Below, one piece after another: positions 39,501 through 48,969 of a DNA stretch of 64,000 bases; the stretch's first letter is position 1; each line of letters opens with the position of its first letter. The translations under genes were made by a program, and so were the position numbers. Source of the stretch: Macrostomum hystrix (lineage: Eukaryota > Platyhelminthes > Macrostomidae); NCBI GenBank assembly GCA_950097015.1, contig CATNEN010000039.1, positions 3,236,001 through 3,300,000 on the forward strand, written 5' to 3'. The notes beneath the pieces were generated by a model, which was given only the letters and a program-made list of their open reading frames with translations, was not told where the DNA came from and did not search any database.

Positions 39501-42500
39501 GTACTCGTCGCAGTCGCTTCCGAAGTGCTTACAGGTGGCGTCTCGACTCCCGCTGCGCTTGAGGCTTCTGGCTTGCTCGTTGCTGCAGTCGAAGCTGCAC
39601 TGGATGGCGATTCAGTCTCGATGCTTGGTGTCGAAGCGGTAGAAGAGGTCACGGTGGAGGCCGACTCCGTACTTGTCGCAGTCGCTTCCGAAGTGCCTAC
39701 CGTCCGCGTCTCGACTCTCGCTGTACTTGTGGCTTCTGGCTCGCCCGTTGCAGCAGTCGAAATTGCAATAGATGGCGATTCAGTCTCGATGCTTGGTGTC
39801 TTGGAAGAAGAAGAGCTCTCGGTCGAAGCCGACACCGTACTCGTCGCAGTCGCTTCCGAAGTGCTTTCAGATGACGTCTCGACTCTCGCTGCGCTTGAGG
39901 CTTCTGGCTCGCCCGTAGCAGCAGTGGAAGCTGCACTGGATGGCGATTCGGTCTCGATGCTTGGTGTCACGGAAGCAGAAGAGCTCTCGGTCGAAGCCGT
40001 CACCGTACTCGTCGCAGTCGCTTCCGAAGTGCCTACTGTCCGCGTCTCGTCTCTCGCTGTGATTGTGGCTTCTGGCGCGCTCGTTGCTGCAGTCGAAGCT
40101 GCACGGGATGGCAATTCAGTCTCGATGCTTGGTGTCGAAGCGGCAGAAGAGGTCACGGTGGAGGCCGACTCCGTACTTGTCGCAGTCGCTTCCGAAGTGC
40201 CTACGGTCCGCGTCTCGACTCTCGCTGTGATTGTGGCTTCTGGCTCGCTCGTTGCTGCAGTCGAAGCTGCACTGGATGGCAATTCAGTCTCGATGCTTGG
40301 TTTCGAAGCGGTAGAAAAGGTCACGGTGTAGGCCGACTCCGTACTTGTCGCAGTCGCTTCCGAAGTGCCTTTGGTCCGCGTCTCGACTCTTGCTGTACTT
40401 GTGGCTTCTGGCTCGCCCAATGCAGCAGTCGAAATTGCTATAGATGACGATTTAGTCTCGATGCTTGGTGTCTTGGAAGAAGAAGAGCTCTCGGTCGAAG
40501 CCGACACTGTACTCGTCGCAGTCGCTTCCGAAGTGCCTACTGTCCGCGTCTCGACTCTCGCTGTGCTTGTGGCTTCTGGCTCGCTCGTGGCTGCAGTCGA
40601 AGCTGCAGTGGATGGCATTTCAGTCTTGATGCTTGGTGTCGAAGCGGAAGAAGAGGTCACGGTGGAGGCCGACTCCGAACTTGTCGCAATCGCTTCCGAA
40701 GTGCTTTCAGTCGGTGTCTCGACTCTCGCTGTGCTTGTGGCTTCTGGCTCGCTCGTGGCTGCAGTCGAAGCTGCACTGGATGGCAATTCAGTCTCGATGA
40801 TTGGTGTCGAAGCGGCAGAAGAGGTCACGGTGGAGGCCGACTCCGTACTTGTCGCAGTCGCTTCCGAAGTGCTTACAGTCGGCGCCTCGACTCTCGCTGT
40901 ACTTGAGGCTTCTGGCTCACCTGTTGCAGCAGTCGAAATTGTAATAGATGGCGATTCAGTCTCAATGCTTGGTGTCACGGAAGCAGAAGAACTCTCGGTC
41001 GAAGACGACACTGTACTCGTCACAGTCGCTTCCGAAGTGCTTACAGGTAGCGTCTCGACTCCCGCTGCGCTTGAGGCTTCTGGCTCGCTCGTTCCTGCTG
41101 TCGAAGCTGCACTGGATTGCGATTCAGTCTCGATGCTTGGTGTCGAAGAGGCAGAAGAGGTCACGGTGGAGGCCGACTCCGTACTTGTCGCACTCGCTTC
41201 CGAAGTGCCTACTGTTCGCGTCTCAACTCTCGCTGTACTTGAGGCTTCTGGCTCGCCCGTTGCAGCAGTCGAAGCTGCACTGGATGGCGATTCAGTCTCG
41301 ATGCTTGGTGTCACGGAAGCAGAAGAGCTCTCGGTCGAAGCCGACACCGTACTCGTCGCAGTCGCTTCCGAAGTGCCTGCCGTCCGCGTCTCGACTCTCG
41401 CTGTGATTGTGGCTTCTGGCGCGCTCGTTGCTGCAAGCGAAGCAGCACTGGATGGCGATTCAGTCTCGATGCTAGGTGTTACGTAAGAAGAAGAGCTCTC
41501 GGTCGAAGCCGACACCGTGCTTGTCACAGTCGCTTCCGAAGTGCTTACGGTCGGCGTCTCGACTCTCGCTGTACTTGTGGCTTCTGTCTCGCCCGTAGCA
41601 GCAGTCGAAGCTGCATTGGATGGCGATTCAATCTCGATGCTTGGTGCCACGGAAGTAGAAGAGCTCTCGGTCGAAGCCGACACCGTACTCGTCGCAGTCG
41701 CTTCCGAAGTGCCTACTGTCCGCGTCTCGTCTCTCGCTGTGATTGTGGCTTCTGGCGCGCTCGTTGCTGCAGTCGAAGCTGCACGGGATGGCAATTCAGT
41801 CTCGATGCTTGGTGTCAAAGCGGAAAACAAGGTCACGGTGGAGGCCGACTCCGAACTTGTCGCACTCGCTTCCGAAGTGCCTACGGTCCGCGTCTCGACT
41901 CTCGCTGTACTTGTGGCTTCTGGCGCGCTCGTTGCTGCAGTCGAAGCTGCACTGGATGGCAATTCAGTCTCGATGCTTGGTGTCGAAGCGGAAAAAGAGG
42001 TCACGGTGGAGGCCGACTCCGTACTCGTCGCACTCGCTTCCGAAGTGCCTACTGTCTTCGTCTTGACTCTCGCTGTGATTGTGGCTTCTGGCGCGCTCGT
42101 TGCTGCAGTCGAAGCTGCACTGGATGGCAATTCAGTCTCGATGCTTGGTGTCTTGGAAGAAGAAGAGCTCTCGGTCGAAGCCGACACCGTACTCGTCGCA
42201 GTCGCTTCCGAAGTGCTTACAGATGACGTCTCCACTCTCGCTGCGCTTGAGGCTTCTGGCTCGCCCGTAGCAGCAGTCGAAGCTGCACTGGATGGCGATT
42301 CAGTCTCGATGCTTGGTGTCACGGAAGCAGAAGAGGTCACGGTGGAGGCCGACTCCGTACTTGTCGCACTCGCTTCCGAAGTGCCTACTGTTCGCGTCTC
42401 GACTCTCGCTGTGATTGTGGCTTCTGGCGCGCTCGTTGCTGCAGTCGAAGCTGCACGGGATGGCAATTCAGTCTCGATGCTTGGTGTCGAAGCGGCAGAA

Positions 42501-45500
42501 GAGGTCACGGTGGAGGCCGACTCCGTACTTGTCGCAGTCGCTTCCGAAGTGCCTACGGTCCGCATCTCGACTCTGGCTGTACTTAAGGCTTCTGGCTCGC
42601 CCGTAGTAGCAGTCGAAATTGCAATAGATGGCGATTCAGTCTCGATGCTTGGTGTCACGGAAGCAGATGAGCTCTCGGTCGAAGCCGACACCGTACTCGT
42701 CGCAGTCGCTTCTGAAGTGCTTACAGATGACGTCTCGACTCTTGCTGCGCTTGAGGCTTCTGGCTCGCCCGTAGCAGCAGTCGAAGCTGCACTGGATGGC
42801 GATTCAGTCTCGATGCTTGGTGTCACGGAAGCAGAAGAGGTCACGGTGGAGGCCGACTCCGTACTAGTCGCACTCGCTTCCGAAGTGCTTACAGATGACG
42901 TCTTGACTCTTGCTGCGCTTGAGGCTTCTGGCTCGCCCGTAGCAGCAGTCGAAGCTGCACTGGATGGCGATTCAGTCTCGATGCTTGGTGTCACGGAAGC
43001 AGAAGAGGTCACGGTGGAGGCCGACTCCGTACTTGTCGCACTCGCTTCCGAAGTGCTTACAGATGACGTCTCGACTCTCGCTGCGCTTGAGGCTTCTGGC
43101 TCGCCCGTAGCAGCAGTCGAAGCTGCACTGGATGGCGATTCGGTCTCGATGCTTGGTGTCACGGAAGCAGAAGAGCTCTCGGTCGAAGCCGACACCGTAC
43201 TCGTCGCAGTCGCTTCCGAAGTGCTTACAGATGACGTCTCGACTCTCGCTGCGCTTGAGGCTTCTGGCTCGCCCGTAGCAGCAGTCGAAGCTGCACTGGA
43301 TGGCGATTCGGTCTCGATGCTTGGTGTCACGGAAGCAGAAGAGCTCTCGGTCGAAGCCGACACCGTACTCGTCGCAGTCGCTTCCGAAGTGCCTACTGTC
43401 TGCGTCTTGACTCTCGCTGTGATTGTGGCTTCTGGCTCGCCCGTAGCAGCAGTCGAAGCTGCACTGGATGGCGATTCAGTCTCGATGCTTGGTGTCGAAG
43501 CGGTAGAAGAGGTCACGGTGGAGGCCGACTCCGTACTTGTCGCAGTCGCTTCCGAAGTGCCTACCGTCCGCGTCTCGACTCTCGCTGTACTTGTGGCTTC
43601 TGGCTCGCCCGTTGCAGCAGTCGAAATTGCAATAGATGGCGATTCAGTCTCGATGCTTGGTGTCTTGGAAGAAGAAGAGCTCTCGGTCGAAGCCGACACC
43701 GTACTCGTCGCAGTCGCTTCCGAAGTGCTTACAGATGACGTCTCGACTCTCGCTGCGCTTGAGGCTTCTGGCTCGCCCGTAGCAGCAGTGGAAGCTGCAC
43801 TGGATGGCGATTCGGTCTCGATGCTTGGTGTCACGGAAGCAGAAGAGCTCTCGGTCGAAGCCGACACCGTACTCGTCGCAGTCGCTTCCGAAGTGCTTAC
43901 AGATGACGTCTCGACTCTCGCTGCGCTTGAGGCTTCTGGCTCGCCCGTAGCAGCAGTCGAAGCTGCACTGGATGGCGATTCATTCTCGATGCTTGGTGTC
44001 GAAGCGGAAAAAGAGGTCACGGTGGAGGCCGACTCCGTACTTGTCGCAGTCGCTTCCGAAGTGCCTACGGTCCGCATCTCGACTCTCGCTGTACTTGAGG
44101 CTTCTGGCTCGCCCGTAGCAGCAGTCGAAGCTGCACTGGATGGCGATTCAGTCTCGATGCTTGGTGTCACGGAAGCAGAAGAGGTCACGGTGGAGGCCGA
44201 CTCCGTACTTGTCGCAGTCGCTTCCGAAGTGCCTATGGTCCGCGTCTCGACTCTTGCTGTACTTGTGGCTTCTGGCTCGCCCGTTGCAGCAGTCGAAATT
44301 GCTATAGATGACGATTCAGTCTCGATGCTTGGTGTCTTGGAAGAAGAAGAGCTCTCGGTCGAAGCCGACACCGTACTCGTCGCAGTCGCTTCCGAAGTGC
44401 CTACTGTCCGCGTCTCGACTCTCGCTGTGCTTGAGGCTTCTGGCTCGCTCGTGGCTGCAGTCGAAGCTGCAGTGGATGGCATTTCAGTCTTGATGCTTGG
44501 TGTCGAAGCGGAAGAAGAGGTCACGGTGGAGGCCGACTCCGAACTTGTCGCAATCGCTTCCGAAGTGCTTTCAGTCGGTGTCTCGACTCTCGCTGTGCTT
44601 GTGGCTTCTGGCTCGCTCGTGGCTGCAGTCGAAGCTGCACTGGATGGCAATTCAGTCTCGATGATTGGTGTCGAAGCGGCAGAAGAGGTCACGGTGGAGG
44701 CCGACTCCGTACTTGTCGCAGTCGCTTCCGAAGTGCCTGCCATCCGCGTCTCGTCTGTCGCTGTGCTTGTGGTTTTTGGCTTGCCCGTTGCTGCAATCGA
44801 AGCAGCACTGGATGGCGATTCAGTCTCGATGCTAGGTGTTACGTAAGAAGAAGAGCTCTCGGTCGAAGCCGACACCGTACTCGTCGCAGTCGCTTCCGAA
44901 GTGCTTAAGGTCGGCGTCTCGACTCTCGCTGTGCTTGAGTCTTCTGGCTCGCTCGTTTTTGCTGTCGAAGCTGCACTGGATTGCGATTCAGTCTCGATGC
45001 TTGGTGTCTTGGAAGAAGAAGAGCTCTCGGTCGAAGCCGACACCGTACTCGTCGCAGTCGCTTCCGAAGTGCCTACTGTCCGCGTCTCGACTCTCGCTGT
45101 GCTTGAGGCTTCTGGCTCGCTCGTGGCTGCAGTCGAAGCTGCAGTGGATGGCATTTCAGTCTTGATGCTTGGTGTCGAAGCGGAAGAAGAGGTCACGGTG
45201 GAGGCCGACTCCGAACTTGTCGCAATCGCTTCCGAAGTGCTTTCAGTCGGTGTCTCGACTCTCGCTGTGCTTGTGGCTTGTGGCGCGCTCGTTGTTGCAG
45301 TTGAAGCTGCACTGGATGGCGATTTGGTCTCGATGCTTGGTGTCACGGAAGCGGAAGAGCTCTCGGTCGGAGCAGACACAGTACTCGTCGCAGTCGCTTC
45401 CGAAGTGCTTACAGATGGCGTCTCGACTCTCGCTGCGCTTGAGGCTTCTGGCTCGCTCGTTGCTGCAGTCGAAGCTGCACTGGATGACGATTCAGTCTCT

Positions 45501-47193
45501 AAGCTTTGTGTCGCACCGACCGTTGATTCTGTAGGAGCAGGTGACTCATGTGTTGATTTCGCTGACGTTTTAAGTTTACTTGCATTCAGTGTTGTGTCAT
45601 CCAGAACTTGGCTAGGCTTCGTCTCCTTTGTTTTTGTATATACTTCAGTCTCAATGGCAGCAGCAGTAGTACTAATATCAACTGATGGAAAACTAGTATG
45701 CAACGCCGTTGCTGTCCCCATATCAACGGTTGATGGCGCGTCGGCAGTGGAGCCCTCTGTCGAAGCCGACTCCGTTCTCGTCGCAGTAGCTTTCGAAGAG
45801 CTTACAGTCGGCGTCTCGATTTTCGCTGTGCTTGTGGTTTCTTGTTTGCGCGTTGCTGCAGTCGAAGTTCCACTGAATGGCATTTCAGTCCCGATGCTTG
45901 GTGTCGAAGCGGAAGAAGAGGTCACGGTGGAGGCCGACTCCGTACTTGTCGCAGTCGCTTCCGAAGTGCCTGCCGTCCGCGTCTCGACTCTCGCTGTGCT
46001 TGTGGCTTCTGGCTCGCTCGTGGCTGCAGTCGAAGCTGCAGTGGATGGCATTTCAGTCTCGATGCTTGGTGTCGAAGCGGAAGAAGAGGTCACGGTGGAG
46101 GCCGACTCCGAACTTGTCGCAATCGCTTCCGAAGTGCCTACTGTCGGATTCTCGACTCTCGCTGTGCTTGAGGCTTCTGGCTCGCTCGTGGCTGCAGTCG
46201 AAGCTGCAGTGGATGGCAATTCAGTCTCGATGCTTGGTGTCGAAGCGGTAGAAGAGGTCACGGTGTAGGCCGACTCCGTACTTGTCGCAGTCGCTTCCGA
46301 AGTGCCTATGGTCCGCGTCTCGACTCTTGCTGTACTTGTGGCTTCTGGCTCGCCCGTTGCAGCAGTCGAAATTGCTATAGATGACGATTCAGTCTCGATG
46401 CTTGGTGTCTTGGAAGAAGAAGAGCTCTCGGTCGAAGCCGACACCGTACTCGTCGTAGTCGCTTCCGAAGTGCCTACCGTCCGCGTCTCGACTCTCGCTG
46501 TGCTTGAGGCTTCTGGCTCGCTCGTGGCTGCAGTCGAAGCTGCAGTGGATGGCATTTCAGTCTCGATGCTTGGTGTCGAAGCGGCAGAAGAGGTCACGGT
46601 GGAGGCCGACTCCGAACTTGTCGCAATCGCTTCCGAAGTGCTTTCAGTCGGTGTCTCGACTCTCGCTGTGCTTGTGGCTTCTGGCTCGCTCGTGGCTGCA
46701 GTCGAAGCTGCACTGGATGGCAATTCAGTCTCGATGATTGGTGTCGAAGCGGAAGAAGAGGTCACGGTGGAGGCCGACTCCGAACTTGTCGCAATCGCTT
46801 CCGAAGTGCCTACTGTCGGATTCTCGACTCTCGCTGTGCTTGAGGCTTCTGGCTCGCTCGTGGCTGCAGTCGAAGCTGCAGTGGATGGCATTTCAGTCTC
46901 GATGCTTGACGTTTCTGTTATTTTTGAATTGGTTGTTTCGGTTTTGCTCTGTTTGCTTAGGGTTTCTGTTGTCCTGCTTTTTCCTGCTTCGAATAATTCC
47001 CAGGTGTCATTGTGGCATGCTGTGCAGCAGTCGATTAGTTTGTTGAAAGCGTTTAGGTGCTGCAGAAAATGAATAAAGAACTCTTTGCTTCCGTTTTTTG
47101 GTTCCTTGAGATGCTGAGTGGCATTCAGTCCTTTGGTTTTGCACTCCACGCAGCAGTGTTTTAGGATTATGTCGAATGTGTTTTGGAATCCGG
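3569..47193 (-). CDS. Giant single exon of a secreted mucin-like protein (about 14,500 codons, about 258 tandem 56-aa repeats)
   Basis: After the acceptor at 47194 the minus strand stays open for about 43.6 kb to a TGA at 3571-3569. With exon 1 the protein reaches about 14,575 residues if it ends there. Residues 36-101 form a non-repetitive domain with CCVEC at 48-52, CCTAC at 90-94 and three N-glycosylation sequons (NAT 58, NGS 68, NDT 96). I do not recognise this domain. The rest is a tandem array of about 56 residues per unit, typically beginning SIETESPSSAAS and containing STARVET and TSEATATS. It is dominated by Ser, Thr, Ala and Glu with regular Pro, I see no Cys, and aromatics are rare. 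Known mucins of this composition are densely O-glycosylated, extended and gel- or coat-forming, which is the inferred role here. The exon probably does not end at the stop: phase-1 donors at 3667 (AGAA|GTATGA) or 3589 (CGG|GTTCGT) fit the exons at 3489 and 3227, and I see no minus-strand AATAAA just below the stop. Plus-strand open frames across the array are antisense shadows. Confidence 0.9.
5440..5690 (-). repeat. Non-repeat linker, C-terminal copy
   Basis: This interruption of the array encodes a distinct segment including ALHTNFPSVDIS, EVYTKTKETKPSQ and THESPAPTEST. It has a near-identical partner 40,086 bp away at about 45530-45780. It is richer in Lys, Asp and Val than the 56-aa units and contains an NAS sequon. 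Confidence 0.85.
9692..28459 (-). repeat. Higher-order repeat, offset 9840 bp (9692-18619 and 19532-28459)
   Basis: Lines starting 9721, 12601, 14101, 16021, 17401 and 18541 match the lines 9840 bp further on without a difference that I could see. The match begins near 9692/19532 and ends at 18619/28459, where GATGAG and GAAGAG differ. The offset is a multiple of three (3280 codons), so the protein carries the same duplication. Confidence 0.9.
21550..40740 (-). repeat. Further higher-order copies, offsets 9336 and 9840 bp
   Basis: 21550-28450 matches about 30886-37786 (offset 9336, three 168-bp units shorter than 9840). 18601-19531 matches 37777-38707 (offset 19176). 28861 to about 30750 matches 38701 to about 40590 (offset 9840) with a few single-base differences, for example near 29350/39190, 30027/39867 and 30740/40580. 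The arrangement is a mosaic, as expected of unequal crossing-over or gene conversion. Confidence 0.85.
36455..43475 (-). repeat. Smaller higher-order copy, offset 4872 bp (29 units)
   Basis: About 36455-38605 matches 41327-43477 with an offset of exactly 29 x 168 bp. The ends are set by clear divergence on both sides. This is a third nesting level within the array. Confidence 0.8.
45530..45780 (-). repeat. Non-repeat linker, N-terminal copy
   Basis: Partner of the segment at 5440-5690, with only scattered substitutions (for example a plus-strand TTGATTTCGC against TTGATGTCGC). Together the two copies bracket almost the whole array. Confidence 0.85.
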
Positions 47194-48866
47194 CTGAAAA
47201 ATCAGTTGTTAGGATTTTGTAGTGAGTTTGAGGTTATATTTGAATAATGCTCTGGCATGATTTTTGTAGCATTATTTTCTTTTTACGGCTTGGCAAAAAG
47301 GAGTGTTGTTTTTTGCTTTAAACTGCCAAATTGAGCTTTTATCTTCAGCTTCTGTCACGGAGAAATGACATATCGCTTGTTCCAGACAACTTGACCTCGG
47401 TTGAGGGACGGTCTGCCTTTGCTATCTTCTGGGTTGGCTGAATTCAGGGCAAGCAGGTTCGGATTTGAAGCCAGTGGTGACCAGTGCCATGTGCACTTCC
47501 GGCCAGTCACTCGTTGGACCCCAGGTCCTACAGCTGCTTCTGCAGGTGCTAATTATCTGACATTCATTTTCAGCCCTAAATATCTTTATGACTTTCAACT
47601 TTGACATTGAGGTGCAGATTGGCAGCAGTAAAGCGTGTATTACGTTAGCATACGAGGGTCTCTCAGAATGTCTTTTGCCTGAGTATGATCCACGATTCGC
47701 TTTTGACTAGGATTTTAAATAGGATTTTGATTGTGGAAAAATAAATTATTTTTGAATGTTTATTTTTTCAGATAAATATAATAAATTCTTTTTTCCAAAT
47801 AATTAAAATATAACAATAGATACTTATGTAAAACATATCTAACAAAAGTATGATCCACGAGGAAATTTTTCTATGCATCAACTATCTACTGAAAACAGCC
47901 TCACAGTGAAATTTTCAAATACAAGTATAAGTAGCCAACCTTGAGCAGTTTTTATGGGTTTTTAGTTGTTACGAGCGTACGTTGCTGTTTCCATACTTGG
48001 GGTGACACTTTCAGCAACACAATCTGCTGCGATTCCAGCAACACATTCTGCTGCGATTCCAGCAACACATTCTGCTGCGATTCCAGCAACACATTCTGCT
48101 GCGATTCCAGCAACACATTCTGCTGCGATTCCAGCAACACATTCTGCTGCGATTCCAGCAACACATTCTGCTGCGATTCCAGCAACACAATCTGCTGCGA
48201 TTCCAGCAACACATTCTGCTGCGATTCCAGCAACACATTCTGCTGCGATTCCAGCCACACAATCTGCTGCGATTCCAGCAACACATTCTGCTGCGATTCC
48301 AGCAACACATTCTGCTGCGATTCCAGCAACACATTCTGCTGCGATTCCAGCAACACAATCTGCTGCGATTCCAGCAACACATTCTGCTGCGATTCCAGCC
48401 ACACAATCTGCTGCGATTCCAGCAACACATTCTGCTGCGATTCCAGCAACACATTCTGCTGCGATTCCAGCCACACAATCTGCTGCGGATCTAGCCACAA
48501 ATTCTGCTGCGATTCTTGCCAAAAAATCTGCTGCGATTCCAGCACACATTCTGCTGCGATTCCAGCCACACAATCTGCTGCGATTCCAGCCACACATTCT
48601 GTTGCGATTCCAGCCACACATTCTGCTGCGATTCCAGCACACATTCTGCTGCGATTCCAGCCACACAATCTGCTGCGGCAGGCACACATTCTACTACGGT
48701 TCCAGCCACATGCTACGATTCTTATAGTGGATTCCGCTGCGTTTCTCATAGTGGATTCAGCTAAGGTTCTAAACTCTGATTCTGGATTTTATTAAATAAA
48801 TCGGGGAAATTTAAATGCTTTCAGCAAAAAATATCGTTGAGTTTGATCAGTCCAACAGAAACTTAC
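47194..48866 (-). other. First intron of the giant gene
   Basis: Bounded by GTAAGT (48866) and TTTTTCAG (47194). The half next to the giant exon is unremarkable; TATGATCCACGA/G occurs near 47684 and 47850. The other half holds a 24-bp minisatellite (48010-48710). Confidence 0.75.
48010..48710. repeat. 24-bp minisatellite in intron 1, about 28 copies
   Basis: The unit is CTGCTGCGATTCCAGC followed by AACACATT or CCACACAAT. Copies are nearly perfect from 48010 to 48480 and degenerate with 22-bp variants towards 48710. As 24 is a multiple of three and the unit has no stop codon in any frame, all six frames are open. These frames are by-products; the interval is spliced out of the giant gene. Confidence 0.92.
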
Positions 48867-48969
48867 TAGTCGCTTTCGGCTGCTGAGCAATGACAGTTCC
48901 AGCCATAGACAGCAGCAGCAGCAGCAGCAATGTCGCGAACCCGGCAAGTACCAGCCGAGCTGTAGACAT
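48867..48969 (-). CDS. Signal-peptide exon (exon 1) of the giant mucin-like gene
   Basis: The minus-strand ATG at 48969-48967 opens 34 codons: MSTARLVLAGF, a run of seven Leu at residues 14-20, then SMAGTVIA and QQPKAT. This is a textbook secretory signal peptide, with cleavage expected after VIA (residue 28, small residues at -3 and -1). The exon ends in a strong donor (ACTA|GTAAGT, GT at 48866-48865) after one base of codon 35. The next good acceptor in the same orientation, TTTTTCAG at 47201-47194 with a CTAAC-like branch site upstream, opens the giant exon needing exactly one preceding base. The junction codon becomes ACC (Thr) and the frame runs uninterrupted into the array. The product is therefore secreted. 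No clear TATA box is visible upstream. The overlapping reading frame starting at 48989 is a shadow caused by the Leu codon run. Confidence 0.82.

Larger units (their letters stand above)
3690..46915 (-). repeat. 168-bp coding tandem-repeat array (about 56 aa per unit)
   Basis: The array has a regular 168-bp period with in-frame length variants, and all indels keep the frame. One variant class lacks several residues around TSEASQVSTESSS; another has SESASSTDST. Each unit usually carries one Arg in ARVET and often a second in ETRT, plus five to seven Glu. Because 168 is divisible by three and the units contain few antisense stops, the opposite strand shows frames of up to 2079 codons. Confidence 0.95.

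Noticed and set aside
3630-47072. Long plus-strand open frames across the array (up to 2079 codons at 6369-12608)
   Set aside because: They are broken repeatedly by the same TAA (GTTACGTAAGA) and lack any signal-peptide or splice context. They arise because the 168-bp unit is a multiple of three with few antisense stops. The minus strand is open throughout and has matching exons at both ends.
47941-48795. Repetitive plus- and minus-strand frames of 155-284 aa over the 24-bp minisatellite
   Set aside because: All six frames are open because of the repeat period, and the interval lies within a well-supported intron.
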